In this document: positions 48,520 to 58,146 of the stretch, one piece after another
How the letters are laid out: the number at the start of each line of letters is the position of its first letter
Position numbering within the stretch: the stretch's first letter is position 1
DNA from: Streptomyces sp. PsTaAH-137
GTDB lineage: Bacteria > Actinomycetota > Actinomycetes > Streptomycetales > Streptomycetaceae
NCBI RefSeq assembly: GCF_003259365.1
Contig: NZ_QLLY01000023.1
Span: 1-64,000, forward strand
Length of the DNA stretch: 64,000 nucleotides
Reading direction: 5' to 3'
Translations under genes and position numbers: made by a program
The notes under the pieces: model-generated
Databases searched by the model: none
What the model was told of the DNA's origin: nothing
Seen by the model: only the letters and a program-made list of their open reading frames with translations

Positions 48520-49176
48520 TCAGCGCTCGTGCCAGGCCGTCGTGCCGAGTCGTCCGGTGCTGCCGAGGTCGAGCGGCGGGTCGGGGGTGACGGTCCGGAC
48601 GCCGCCGCCGATGCCCGGGGCGACCGTCACGCGGTCGACGGTGACGGGCGGGTGCGTGGTGTCGGTGTAGGTGTTGCGCCAGGCGAGGACGGTGGCCGCG
48701 CTCTCGCCGTGGCGCAGGGTGAGGCGGTGCGGGCAGGGGTCCTTCACCCCCGTGGTGATCTGTTCGGTGCCCTGGAGGATGCGGACGCCCTCGACCGGGG
48801 TGCCGTCGGACTCGGCCAGCCGCAGCCGCGGATACCCGGAGAGGGCGACCGTGCCCGTGCCGCAGTTGGTGAGGGTGAGCCGAAGGGCCCGCAGCCCCAT
48901 GGCGGCCTCGGCCACACCCGCCGTGACGCGCACACCGGAGTCGGGACAGGGGCCGGTCGGCGCGGCGGTGGTGGGCGGCGCGGTCTGGAGCTTGCCGTAC
49001 TGCGGCGCGCTGGGGTCGAGCGTGTCGAGGTGCACCCGGCCGAGGCCCGTGCCGCTGCTCGACGGTTCGGCGCGCGCTCCGGCGCCGGACGTCTGTGTTC
49101 CGCATCCCGCCACGAGCAGCGCGACGGCGGTGAACCCCGCGGCGCGCGTGAGCGCCGCCCTCCCCCTGATCGTCAT
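48520..49176 (-). CDS. Secreted lipoprotein, DUF4232-like
   Basis: The 218-residue protein has a lipobox LVAGC (Cys25) and, after a Ser/Thr/Pro-rich linker, a beta-rich domain of the DUF4232 type common in Streptomyces (ALRLTLTNCGTGTVALSGYPRLRLAESDG near residues 95-123). The function of this family is unknown. Its ATG overlaps the response-regulator stop by four bases, so it is the third gene of a kinase-regulator-lipoprotein operon and might be an accessory sensor or an output of that system. Confidence 0.8.
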   Translation of the reverse strand: MTIRGRAALTRAAGFTAVALLVAGCGTQTSGAGARAEPSSSGTGLGRVHLDTLDPSAPQYGKLQTAPPTTAAPTGPCPDSGVRVTAGVAEAAMGLRALRLTLTNCGTGTVALSGYPRLRLAESDGTPVEGVRILQGTEQITTGVKDPCPHRLTLRHGESAATVLAWRNTYTDTTHPPVTVDRVTVAPGIGGGVRTVTPDPPLDLGSTGRLGTTAWHER

Positions 49177-49922
49177 GCGCCGATCCTAGGCTCCCCGGCG
49201 CTCCGGGCGCGCGCGGTCACCAGGCCCGATTCGTAGGCGAACACGACGAGTTGGGCCCGGTCGCGGGCGCCCAGCTTGGTCATGGCGCGGCTGATGTGCG
49301 TCTTGGCGGTGAACGGGCTGATCACCATGTGCGCGGCGATCTCCTCGTTGGTCAGGCCCCGGGCCGCGAGCGCCGTGACCTCGCACTCGCGCGGCGTGAG
49401 GCGTTCGAGACCGGGGGCCGTCGCGCGGTCCGGCGGCCGTGCGACGAACTCGCCGATGAGACGGCGGGTGACGGACGGCGACAGCAGGGCGTCGCCGCGG
49501 GCCACGACCGCGATCCCGGCGAGCAGGTCGTCGGGCTCGCTGTCCTTGAGCAGAAAGCCGGACGCTCCCGCGCGCAGCGCCTCGAAGACGTACTCGTCGA
49601 AGGCGTAGTTGGTGAGCATGACGACGCGCACGGCGGCCAGTCCGGGGTCGGCGGCGATCCGCCGTGTCGCGCCGATCCCGCTCTCGCCGGGCATCTGGAC
49701 GTCCATGAGCACGACGTCCGGCACGGTCTCCCGCACGAGCGCGACCCCGGCCGCGGCGTCCCCGGCCTCCCCGACGACCTCGATCCCGTCCTCGGCCTCC
49801 AGGAGTGCCCGGAATCCGGCCCGCATCAGCGCCTGGTCGTCGACGAGGGCGACCCGTACGACGGAGGCGGCCGGGCGGTGCGGCGCGGCGTCGGTCACGG
49901 AGGCGCTCACGGGGTCGGTCAC
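49173..49922 (-). CDS. NarL/FixJ-family response regulator
   Basis: The 249-residue regulator has a receiver domain (acidic pair Asp28-Asp29, phosphoacceptor Asp74 in VLMDVQMP, Lys in FLLKDSEP) and a C-terminal LuxR helix-turn-helix (LTPRECEVTALAARGLTNEEIAAHMVISPFTAKTHISRAMTKLG). The GTG 49922 start overlaps the kinase stop by four bases, so kinase and regulator are made together. The target genes are not evident; the lipoprotein gene downstream is the nearest candidate. Confidence 0.94.
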   Translation of the reverse strand: MTDPVSASVTDAAPHRPAASVVRVALVDDQALMRAGFRALLEAEDGIEVVGEAGDAAAGVALVRETVPDVVLMDVQMPGESGIGATRRIAADPGLAAVRVVMLTNYAFDEYVFEALRAGASGFLLKDSEPDDLLAGIAVVARGDALLSPSVTRRLIGEFVARPPDRATAPGLERLTPRECEVTALAARGLTNEEIAAHMVISPFTAKTHISRAMTKLGARDRAQLVVFAYESGLVTARARSAGEPRIGA

Positions 49923-51079
49923 GGGGCGGCCGCCAGCGGTGTGCGGTCTGGAACGGCGCCGCCGGGGCTCTCCGGGGCCGGGCCGTCGGCGCCGGCCGGA
50001 TCCATCGGCAGCGCCGCGCGTATCTCGAACCCTCCCCCGGCGCGCGGCCCCGCCGTCAGCGTGCCGCCGCTCGCCGTGACGCGCTCCCGCATGCCGGTCA
50101 GGCCGGTGCCCTCGGCGGCCGGGCGGGCCGGATCCGCCGTGCCCTCGTCGGTCACGTGAACGGTCACCTCGGTCTCCCCGTAGGCCAGCCGGACGTCGGT
50201 GCGGGCCGCGCCGCCCGCGTGCCGTGCCACGTTCGTCAGGGCTTCCTGCACGAGGCGGTAGACCGTGCGGTCGAGCTGCGGCGGCAGGGCGCGCTCGCGG
50301 CCGGTGACGGTGAGTGTGACGGGGATCCCGGCCGAGCGGGCGCGCTCCACGAGCAGCGCGGGGGTGCCGGTGGGCTCGTCGGTGCGCAGCACGTCGAGCG
50401 TCGCCCGCAGTTCGCGCATCGCCTCGCCGCTGGCCTCCTGGATGGCGAGCAGCGCGGCCGGTATCTCCTCGCCGCGCTTGCGGGCCAGGTGCACCGCGAC
50501 CCCGGCCTGGAGCTTGACGATGGAGATGCTGTGGGTGAGGGAGTCGTGCAACTCCCGTGCGATACGCAGCCGTTCCTCCCCGGCGCGGCGCAGGGCCGCC
50601 TCCTCGCGGGTGCGCTCGGCCTCCAGTGCGCGCTGTTCGGTCTGGTGGAGGTACGCCTGCCAGTTCTTGTCGGCGAGGCCGGTGACGACCGCGCACAGGA
50701 ACCAGCCGGCGAGCAGCATGGCCCGGCCGGTGGCGCCGTCGGCGGCCAGGGCGTCCTGGGTGGCGTACACGGCGAGGAACCCTGCGGCGAAGCCCGCGCC
50801 GAGCCCCCGGTGCCCCGCGCGGGACGCGGTGTGCACGGCAGCGATCACCGGCAGCGCGGCGAGCGGCCCGGGGTGCGCGGTCACGACGTGGGCCGCGGTC
50901 AGGGCCGTCGACACGAGCAGCACGGTGCGGGGCGCGTGCCGATGGGCGGCCAGGGTCGCGGCGGCCGCCGCCGTCAGCGCGTACCCGGCCGGGGTCGCGC
51001 CGTCGCCGAGCGCCGCCCCGAGGATCACCACCGTGCCGATGACGACGGCCAGTGCCGCGTCGGCCGCGTACATCCGCAT
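49919..51079 (-). CDS. Sensor histidine kinase (HisKA_3 type)
   Basis: The 386-residue kinase has about five N-terminal membrane helices with little extracellular loop, a short coiled stretch (about 145-170), and the dimerisation/phosphoacceptor helix with His178 in RIARELHDSLTHSISIV. The HATPase domain contains the N box QEALTNVARHA and the G box GTGLTGMRERV. It phosphorylates the NarL-type regulator encoded next. ATG 51079 has GAGGGGGA ahead of it. The membrane topology suggests sensing of envelope or membrane stress, by analogy only. Confidence 0.93.
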   Translation of the reverse strand: MRMYAADAALAVVIGTVVILGAALGDGATPAGYALTAAAAATLAAHRHAPRTVLLVSTALTAAHVVTAHPGPLAALPVIAAVHTASRAGHRGLGAGFAAGFLAVYATQDALAADGATGRAMLLAGWFLCAVVTGLADKNWQAYLHQTEQRALEAERTREEAALRRAGEERLRIARELHDSLTHSISIVKLQAGVAVHLARKRGEEIPAALLAIQEASGEAMRELRATLDVLRTDEPTGTPALLVERARSAGIPVTLTVTGRERALPPQLDRTVYRLVQEALTNVARHAGGAARTDVRLAYGETEVTVHVTDEGTADPARPAAEGTGLTGMRERVTASGGTLTAGPRAGGGFEIRAALPMDPAGADGPAPESPGGAVPDRTPLAAAP

Positions 51080-51304
51080 CCGGATCCCCCTCGTCCGTCC
51101 CTGGTCCCGCTCGTGTCCCCCGCTCGTTCCGAGGCTAGAGGCCGCCACCGACATCGGCGTCCACCGCGAGGACGGGAGCGGCGGTCCGCCTACTCCCCGG
51201 GGAGTAGGCGGCGTTGGGCTCCGCCGTACGACGACCGGGGCCGGGGCACGGGGCGAGCCTGGGACGCGTTCGCAGCAGCCGAGCCGAACCCTCCGGGAGT
51301 CCTC

Positions 51305-52315
51305 ATGTCCGGTCCCTACCGCTACACCGAACCGCCCTCCCCCAAGTCCGCCACCGGCACCGCGGCCGCCGTCTACGCGCAGGCCGGCACCGACTTCGGC
51401 ATCCCGAAGCCCGCCACCCTGATCGTCCTCGCCTCGGCGCCCGAACTGCTCGCGCCCACCTGGTCGTTGCTGCGCGAGTCGCTGATCGCGGGCAGTGGTT
51501 CGCGCGCCGACCGGGAACTGGTCGCGGCCGGGGTGTCGCAGGCGAACAAGTGCCCGTTCTGTGTCGACGCGCACGCCGTGCTGCTGCACGCGCACGGCGA
51601 CCCGGCGCTCGGCGAGTCGGTGGCCCGCGGCACGAATCCGCGGGACGAGCGGGCGGCGCGGATCCTGCGGTGGGGCCGGGAGACCCGGGTCCCCGGCGCG
51701 CCCGGCCTCGCGCCGCCGCCGTTCCCGCGCGCGGAGCTCGCCGCGCAGCTCGGCACCGCGCTCACCTTCCACTTCGTCAACCGGATCGTGTCGGCCCTGC
51801 TCACCGAGAACCTGCTGCCCGCGGGCGCCCAGCGCTGGCAGCCGGTCCGCGCCCTCGTGGGCCGGGGCGTCTCCGGGGCGGTGCGGGCCGCGCACACGCC
51901 GGGGGCGTCGCTGCCACTGCTCGACGCGCTGGAGCCCGGTCCCGGCTGGGCGGCCGGCAGCCCGGTCGGGCCCGCCTACGCGGCGCTGCGCACGGCCGCC
52001 ACGAAGGGCGCCGGGCTGCTCGACGACGCCGACCTCGGCCTCGTACAGCAGACGGTCGCGCGCTGGGACGGCTCGCATCCGCCCGCCGTGTGGCCCGAGC
52101 TGCCCGACCGCGAGAAACGGCCCGGCGCGCGCCTCGCGCTGCTCGCCGCGCTGGCGCCGTACCGGATCACGGACGCGGACGTCGCGGCCTGGCGGGTGCC
52201 GCCGTACACCGATCACTGCCTGGTGCACCTGGTCGCGTACGGGGCGTTCGCCGCCGTGGACCGGATCGAGTCCGCGCTGCCCGCCGCCCTCGTCGACCAC
52301 CTGGAGACCCGATGA
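51305..52315 (+). CDS. AhpD-like/carboxymuconolactone decarboxylase-family protein
   Basis: The 336-residue protein has an AhpD-type helical core with the redox motif CPFCVDAHA (Cys83, Cys86, His90), which in AhpD relays electrons to peroxiredoxins, and a second helical part after residue 190. It is about twice the usual AhpD length. ATG 51305 has GGGAG ahead; the frame is open much further upstream but that region reads through the divergent kinase gene. The stop overlaps the methyltransferase start by four bases. The reaction is unknown; redox protection or a decarboxylase-like activity are both possible. Confidence 0.83.
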   Translation: MSGPYRYTEPPSPKSATGTAAAVYAQAGTDFGIPKPATLIVLASAPELLAPTWSLLRESLIAGSGSRADRELVAAGVSQANKCPFCVDAHAVLLHAHGDPALGESVARGTNPRDERAARILRWGRETRVPGAPGLAPPPFPRAELAAQLGTALTFHFVNRIVSALLTENLLPAGAQRWQPVRALVGRGVSGAVRAAHTPGASLPLLDALEPGPGWAAGSPVGPAYAALRTAATKGAGLLDDADLGLVQQTVARWDGSHPPAVWPELPDREKRPGARLALLAALAPYRITDADVAAWRVPPYTDHCLVHLVAYGAFAAVDRIESALPAALVDHLETR

Positions 52316-53178
52316 CCCTCACCGTCAATCACCGGCAGGCCCATGCCTGGAACGGTCCGCTCGGCCGGCACTGGGCCGCCCAGCACCGGCGGTTCGACGC
52401 GCTGCTCGGCGAGGCCGACGCGGCCCTGTTCGCCGCCGCCGCGATCGGTCCGGGCGACCGGGTCCTCGACATCGGGTGCGGCGCGGGCGCGACGACCCGC
52501 GCAGCGGCCCGGCTCGCGGCGCCGGGGCACGCGGTCGGCGTGGACATCTCCGCCCCGCTGGTGGACCGGGCGCGGGCCCGCACCGCGGAGGAGGGGGTGC
52601 CGGGCGCGTCGTACGAGCTGGGGGACGTGCAGGCGCACCCGTTCCCGCCGGGCGGCTTCGATGTGGCGATCAGCCGGGGCGGGGTGATGTTCTTCGAGGA
52701 CGGGCCGACGGCGTTCGCGAACGTGGCGCGGGCGCTGCGCGAGGGCGGCCGGCTCGTCTTCGTCTGCCCGCGCCGGCCCGGCCCGGACTCCGAGGAGGCG
52801 ACGGCACTCGCCCTGTTCGCCCGGCGCCTCGCGGAGGGCAGCGAGGGCCCGGCGGCGCAGGACCCCGACGCCCACGACGCTCATGCCGCGCACACGGCGA
52901 TGGCCTCGCTGTCCGAGCCCTACCGGATCCACGCGGCGCTGCACCGCTCCTTCACCGGCATCGCGGTCAATCCGGTGGACGTCCACACCCACTGGGGTGA
53001 TTCGCCCGCCGACGCGGTCGACTTCCTGCTGTCACGCGCGCCCGCGCGCCGCGTGTCCGCCGCGACGCGCGCCGTGCTGGAGGACACGCTCCGTCCGTAC
53101 GCGACGCCGCGCGGGGTGCGCACGCGCGCGGGGGTGTGGCTGGTGACGGCCGTACGCCGGGACGATGCCCGAGCGTGA
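52312..53178 (+). CDS. Class I SAM-dependent methyltransferase
   Basis: This 288-residue protein has the class I methyltransferase fold: motif I VLDIGCGAGATTRAAARL (about residues 51-68), VGVDIS as the acidic loop, then GGFDVAISRGGVMFFED and LREGGRLVFVCPRR. It resembles UbiE/type-11 small-molecule methyltransferases. Translation is coupled to the AhpD-like gene by a 4-base overlap, so the two probably act on the same process. The acceptor is unknown. Confidence 0.9.
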   Translation: MTLTVNHRQAHAWNGPLGRHWAAQHRRFDALLGEADAALFAAAAIGPGDRVLDIGCGAGATTRAAARLAAPGHAVGVDISAPLVDRARARTAEEGVPGASYELGDVQAHPFPPGGFDVAISRGGVMFFEDGPTAFANVARALREGGRLVFVCPRRPGPDSEEATALALFARRLAEGSEGPAAQDPDAHDAHAAHTAMASLSEPYRIHAALHRSFTGIAVNPVDVHTHWGDSPADAVDFLLSRAPARRVSAATRAVLEDTLRPYATPRGVRTRAGVWLVTAVRRDDARA

Positions 53179-53271
53179 TGCCCAGGTGACAGAAGTAGCG
53201 GTATCGGTCGCACAGCAACCCGTGTGAGACTGGCTTCCCCCACCCCGCCTCCGACGTAAGGGACGTACACC

Positions 53272-53928
53272 GTGCGTTCTCTCCCGCTCCCGGTCACCCT
53301 GGCCGTCCGGCTGCTGCCCGTCGGCGTCCTCGCCTGTGTCGGCTGGGCCTGGTCCAGCGGTCCGATGTCCGAGCCCGCGGCCAAGGACACGCACGACGCG
53401 GCGCCGCAGACGTCGTCGGCGCCTTCGAGTCCCAGTGCGAGCGTGGCGGCCAAGTCGTACGCGAAGCCGCCCGAGCCCTGCGGCACCGTCGACGCCAAGA
53501 CGGTCTCCTCGCTGGTGCCGGGGGCGAAGACGGCGGGCAAGGAGCTGGCGGCCACGGACGAATCGGTTCGCCGCGGCTGCTCCTGGAGCGCGCTGAAGGG
53601 CTACGACTACCGCTGGCTCGACGTGTCCTTCGAGGTGAAGGGCTCCGACGCGCTGGCGCAGCAGGCGTACAAGGACAACAGCGACGCGAAGGCCAGTCCG
53701 CTCAAGGGTCTCGGGGACGAGGCGCGGGTCACGAGCGCGCTCACCACGAAGGACAAGCAGGACACCCGCGAGTCGGTGGTGACGGTCCGCAAGGGCAACG
53801 TGCTGGTGACCGTCACCTACAACGGCAGCGACTTCGAGTCCAAGGGCGCACCGGCGAACGACACCGTGATCAAGGGCGCCCGGAAGGCGGCCGGGGACGC
53901 GGTGGCCGGCCTCGGCTCGGCGGGCTGA
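53272..53928 (+). CDS. Secreted DUF3558-like protein
   Basis: The 218-residue protein has an N-terminal hydrophobic segment (residues 7-27) that acts as a signal or anchor, then a Ser/Ala/Pro linker and a DUF3558-like domain beginning with PPEPCGTVDAKTVSSLVPG and containing a second Cys in RRGCSWSALKG, which probably form a disulfide. A Cys within the signal region (VLACVG) could allow lipidation but is not a convincing lipobox. The function is unknown. GTG 53272 follows a short promoter-sized gap. Confidence 0.7.
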   Translation: MRSLPLPVTLAVRLLPVGVLACVGWAWSSGPMSEPAAKDTHDAAPQTSSAPSSPSASVAAKSYAKPPEPCGTVDAKTVSSLVPGAKTAGKELAATDESVRRGCSWSALKGYDYRWLDVSFEVKGSDALAQQAYKDNSDAKASPLKGLGDEARVTSALTTKDKQDTRESVVTVRKGNVLVTVTYNGSDFESKGAPANDTVIKGARKAAGDAVAGLGSAG

Positions 53929-54078
53929 CCGGCCGCCTCTCACGGTGCGCCCGTCCCGCCTGTGCGTCCCACGTAACCCCTGTCGGCGGGCAGCGGAGAC
54001 AGCCGCGTAACGGACCCTTCGTACGGTCGGAACCGGACGGCCGAGCGGATCGGCGCGGAACGATCATGAAGGGGCGGG

Positions 54079-57000
54079 GTGCCTGTGGCCGCGCCGGACT
54101 CGCGGGAGAGCAGTGCGGAGCAGGTGCGGACGGTGTGCTCGTACTGTGGTGTGGGCTGCGGTCTCGTCCTCGACATCGGGAGCGGCCCGGACGGCCGCCG
54201 TACGGTCCTGAAGGCGTCCGGCGACAAGGAGCACCCCGCGAACCGCGGGCGGCTGTGCACGAAGGGCGCGACCACCGCCGATCTGCTCGCCGCCCCCGGC
54301 CGCCTCACGACGGCGCTGGTGCGCCCCGCGCGCGACGCGGCGCCGGAGCCCGCCGCCGTGGACGCGGCGGTGCGGGAGACGGCGCGGCGGCTGCGGGGCA
54401 TCGTCGACGCGCACGGCCCCGACGCGCTGGCCTTCTACGTGTCGGGCCAAATGAGCCTGGAGGCGCAGTACTTGGCGAACAAGCTCGCCAAGGGCTTCGT
54501 GCGCACGAACCAGATCGAGTCCAACTCCCGGCTGTGCATGGCCAGCGCGGGCACCGGCTACAAGCTGTCGCTCGGCGCGGACGGGCCGCCGGGTTCGTAC
54601 GACGATCTCGACCGGGCGGACGTCTTCCTCGTCATCGGCTCCAACACCGCCGACTGTCACCCGGTCCTGTTCCTGCGGATGATGGAGCGGGTGAAGGCGG
54701 GCGCGAAGCTGATCGTCGTCGATCCGCGGCGCACCGCGACCGCCGCGAAGGCCGACCTCTTCCTCCAGGTCCGGCCGGGCACGGATCTGGCGCTGCTCAA
54801 CGGCCTGCTCCACCTGCTGTACGAGAACGGCCACACGGATCCGGACTTCATCGCCCGGCACACCGAGGGCTGGGAGGAGCTGGTGCCGTTCCTCGCCGAC
54901 TACTCCCCCGCCGCCGTCGCCGAGGCGACCGGGCTCGCCGAGGACGACCTGCGCACGGCGGCCCGGCTGATCGGCGAGGCGGGCGAGTGGACGAGCTGCT
55001 GGACGATGGGGCTCAACCAGTCCACGCACGGCACCTGGAACACCAACGCGCTGATCAACCTCCATCTGGCGACCGGCGCGATCTGCCGTCCGGGCAGCGG
55101 ACCGTTCTCGCTGACCGGGCAGCCCAACGCCATGGGCGGCCGCGAAATGGGCTACATGGGGCCGGGGTTGCCGGGCCAGCGGTCCGTGCTCGTCGACGCG
55201 GAGCGGGAGTTCGTCGAGGACCTGTGGCAGCTCGACCGGGGCACCCTGCGCGCCGACGGCGTCGGCCGTGGCACCGTGGAGATGTTCCGGAAGATGGCCG
55301 ACGGCGACATCAAGGCGTGCTGGATCATCTGCACCAACCCGGTGGCGTCGGTCGCCAATCGCCGCACGGTCATCGAGGGCCTGGAGACCGCCGAGTTCGT
55401 CGTCGCCCAGGACGTGTTCGCCGAGACGGAGACGAACGCGTACGCCGACGTGGTGCTGCCCGGCGCGCTGTGGACGGAGACCGAGGGCGTCCTCATCAAC
55501 AGCGAGCGCAGCCTCACGCTCGCCCGGCCCGCGGTCGATCCGCCCGGCGAGGCGCGGGCGGACTGGGAGCTGATCGCGGCCGTCGCCCGGGAGATGGGGT
55601 ACGCGGACGGGTTCTCGTACACGAGCGCCGAGGAGATCTTCGAGGAGATCAAGCGGGCCTGGAATCCCGTGACGGGCTGGGACCTGCGCGGGGCGAGCTA
55701 CGAGCGGCTGCGCGCGACGCCCGTGCAGTGGCCCGCCGCGCACGCGGAGGGACCCGCACGCAATCCGATCCGCTATGTCGGCGAGGACGGTGTGCCGACG
55801 TTCCCGACGGCGAGCGGACGCGCCGTCTTCCACGCCCGGCCCCACATACCGGCGGCGGAGATGCCGGACGACGACTACCCGTTCACACTGAACACCGGGC
55901 GGGTGCAGCACCAGTGGCACACGCTCACCAAGACGGCGAAGGTGGCGAAGCTCAACAAGCTCGATCCGGGTCCTTTCGTCGAACTGCACCCGCTCGACGC
56001 CGAGTTGCTGGAGGTCCGGGACGGTGACTCGGTGGAGGTCGCGTCGCGGCGCGGCCGGGCGGTGCTGCCCGCGGTCGTCACCGACCGGGTGCGGCAGGGG
56101 TGCTGCTTCGCACCGTTCCACTGGAACGACCTGTTCGGCGAGTACCTGAGCGTCAACGCCGTCACGAACGACGCCGTCGACCCGCTGTCGTTCCAGCCCG
56201 AGTTCAAGGTGTGCGCGGTGTCGCTCACGAAGGTGGCGGCGGCCGCACCGGCCGAGGCACCACGGCCCGAAGTGGCCACCGCCGTCGGGCCGTTCGGCCT
56301 GGAGACCGCGCCGCCTCCGGTGCTCTCCGCGCAGGAGCGGCAGTATCTGGTCGGCTTCCTCGCGGGCATCCCGTCCGGGACACCGGGCGTGCCGGTGCTG
56401 CCGCCGTCGGCGCCGTTCGGCGCCGAGCACGCGCTGTGGGTGAACGGGGTGCTCGCCGGGATGTACTCGCGTGCGCCCGAGCCGGCCGCGGCGTCGCCCC
56501 GTCAGCAGATCGTCGTCCTGTGGGCGTCGCAGACCGGGAACGCCGAGGACTTCGCGGGCGTCACCGAGCGGCGGCTCACCGACGCCGGGCACGCCGTGTC
56601 CCTCGTCGGCATGGACCAGGCCGACCTCGGCGCGCTGCCGGCCGGCGCCGATCTGCTGCTGATCACCAGCACCTTCGGCGACGGCGACGCGCCGGACAAC
56701 GGCGCCGGGCTCTGGGAGACGCTCGCCGCACCCGACGTCCCGCGCCTGGAGGGCCGCCGCTACGCCGTCCTCGCCCTCGGCGACTCCTCCTACGACGACT
56801 TCTGCGGGCACGGCCGCCGCCTCGACCAACGCCTCGGCGAACTGGGCGCCTCGCAGCTCGCGCCGCGCACGGACTGCGAGCCCGACTACGAGGACTCGGC
56901 GCACGCCTGGCTGGAGCACGTCCTCGCGGCGCTCTCCACCGTGCCGAAACCCGCGCCGCGATCCGCGCCGGAACCCGGCCCCGCGCTGCCCGCAGCCCCG

Positions 57001-58146
57001 AAGCCCCGCACGCCACGCCCGGCCCGGCCCGCCCCGGTCACCGCCCGCCTCACCGGCAACCGGCTGCTGAGCGGCCCGGGTTCGGGCAAGGAGGTGCGCC
57101 GGTTCACCTTCGACACACGGGACAGCGAGACCCCGTTCGCGTACGAGGCCGGGGACGCGCTCGGCGTCCGGCCGCTCAACTCCCCCGACCTGGTGGAGCA
57201 GTGGCTGACCGTCACCGCGCTCACCGCGCACACCGAGGTCACCCTGAAGGACATCGGCCCCGTCCCCCTCGACGAGGCCCTGCTGCGCCATCTGGACATC
57301 ACCCGGATCACCCCGGACCTGCTGCGCTTCGTCACCGAACGGGCCCGCGATCTGCGGGAGTTGAAGAAGCTGCTGCGCCCGGACAACAAGGACGGTCTGG
57401 CCCAGTGGTCGTGGGGCCGGCAGGCCGTCGACGTCGTCGCCGAGCACGCGGTGAAGGCCGACGCGCAGGAGTGGGCCGACGTCCTCGGACGCCTCCAGCC
57501 GCGCCTGTACTCCATCTCGTCGAGTCCGCTCACCGATCCACACCTCGTCTCCCTGACGGTCTCCGTCGTGCGCTACGAGAACGCCGCCGGGCAGCCGCGC
57601 CAAGGAGTGTGCTCCCCGTTCCTCGCCGACGCCGCGCCGGGCACCGCGGTCCCGGTCCACGTGAAGGCGGCCCCGGCCTTCCGCCCGCCGGCCGACTCCG
57701 CGACCCCGACGGTGATGATCGGCCCGGGCACCGGAGTGGCGCCGTTCCTCGGCTTCCTCGACCAGCGCAGGCTGCTCGGCCACCGCGGCCCCAACTGGCT
57801 CTTCTTCGGCGAGCAGCACCGCGCCACCGACTTCTACTACGAGCAGGAGCTGGCCGCCCATCTCGCCGACGGCACCCTGACCCGCCTGGACACGGCGTTC
57901 TCCCGCGACCAGCGCGCCAAGGTGTACGTACAGGACCGGATGCGCGAGCACGGACCGCAGTTGTGGTCGTGGCTGCGCGACGGCGCCCGCTTCTACGTCT
58001 GCGGCGACGCCTCGCGCATGGCCAAGGACGTCGACCGGGCGCTGCGCGACATCGCGGTGACGCACGGCGGACTCGACGAGGCGGGCGCGGCGGCGTACGT
58101 GAAACAGCTCGCGGCCGACAAGCGGTACGTCCGGGACGTGTACTGA
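54079..58146 (+). CDS. Assimilatory nitrate reductase fused to CysJ-type flavoprotein reductase
   Basis: The 1355-residue protein joins two enzymes. Residues 1-715 are a molybdopterin nitrate reductase of the NasA/NarB type: a 4Fe-4S site (Cys20, Cys23, Cys27, Cys60 in CSYCGVGC...RLC) and the Mo ligand Cys153 in SNSRLCMASAG, plus TNPVASVANRR and VLPGALWTETEG. After a linker, a flavodoxin domain starts near 808 (VVLWASQTGNAEDF), then an FAD domain from about 986 (RLYSISSSP) and an NADPH domain (MIGPGTGVAPFLGF near 1212; YVCGDASRMAKDV). Electrons can thus pass from NADPH via FAD, FMN and Fe-S to Mo within one chain. It reduces nitrate to nitrite in the cytoplasm. GTG 54079 has AAGGGGCGG ahead; no nitrite reductase gene is adjacent. 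Confidence 0.93.
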   Translation: MPVAAPDSRESSAEQVRTVCSYCGVGCGLVLDIGSGPDGRRTVLKASGDKEHPANRGRLCTKGATTADLLAAPGRLTTALVRPARDAAPEPAAVDAAVRETARRLRGIVDAHGPDALAFYVSGQMSLEAQYLANKLAKGFVRTNQIESNSRLCMASAGTGYKLSLGADGPPGSYDDLDRADVFLVIGSNTADCHPVLFLRMMERVKAGAKLIVVDPRRTATAAKADLFLQVRPGTDLALLNGLLHLLYENGHTDPDFIARHTEGWEELVPFLADYSPAAVAEATGLAEDDLRTAARLIGEAGEWTSCWTMGLNQSTHGTWNTNALINLHLATGAICRPGSGPFSLTGQPNAMGGREMGYMGPGLPGQRSVLVDAEREFVEDLWQLDRGTLRADGVGRGTVEMFRKMADGDIKACWIICTNPVASVANRRTVIEGLETAEFVVAQDVFAETETNAYADVVLPGALWTETEGVLINSERSLTLARPAVDPPGEARADWELIAAVAREMGYADGFSYTSAEEIFEEIKRAWNPVTGWDLRGASYERLRATPVQWPAAHAEGPARNPIRYVGEDGVPTFPTASGRAVFHARPHIPAAEMPDDDYPFTLNTGRVQHQWHTLTKTAKVAKLNKLDPGPFVELHPLDAELLEVRDGDSVEVASRRGRAVLPAVVTDRVRQGCCFAPFHWNDLFGEYLSVNAVTNDAVDPLSFQPEFKVCAVSLTKVAAAAPAEAPRPEVATAVGPFGLETAPPPVLSAQERQYLVGFLAGIPSGTPGVPVLPPSAPFGAEHALWVNGVLAGMYSRAPEPAAASPRQQIVVLWASQTGNAEDFAGVTERRLTDAGHAVSLVGMDQADLGALPAGADLLLITSTFGDGDAPDNGAGLWETLAAPDVPRLEGRRYAVLALGDSSYDDFCGHGRRLDQRLGELGASQLAPRTDCEPDYEDSAHAWLEHVLAALSTVPKPAPRSAPEPGPALPAAPKPRTPRPARPAPVTARLTGNRLLSGPGSGKEVRRFTFDTRDSETPFAYEAGDALGVRPLNSPDLVEQWLTVTALTAHTEVTLKDIGPVPLDEALLRHLDITRITPDLLRFVTERARDLRELKKLLRPDNKDGLAQWSWGRQAVDVVAEHAVKADAQEWADVLGRLQPRLYSISSSPLTDPHLVSLTVSVVRYENAAGQPRQGVCSPFLADAAPGTAVPVHVKAAPAFRPPADSATPTVMIGPGTGVAPFLGFLDQRRLLGHRGPNWLFFGEQHRATDFYYEQELAAHLADGTLTRLDTAFSRDQRAKVYVQDRMREHGPQLWSWLRDGARFYVCGDASRMAKDVDRALRDIAVTHGGLDEAGAAAYVKQLAADKRYVRDVY

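Noticed and set aside
53973..54011. GTAAC at 53973 and 54007 as a GlnR box upstream of the nitrate reductase
   Set aside because: The expected GAAAC half-sites six bases after each GTAAC are missing and the spacing is 34 instead of about 22 bases. GlnR control is still possible through another site.
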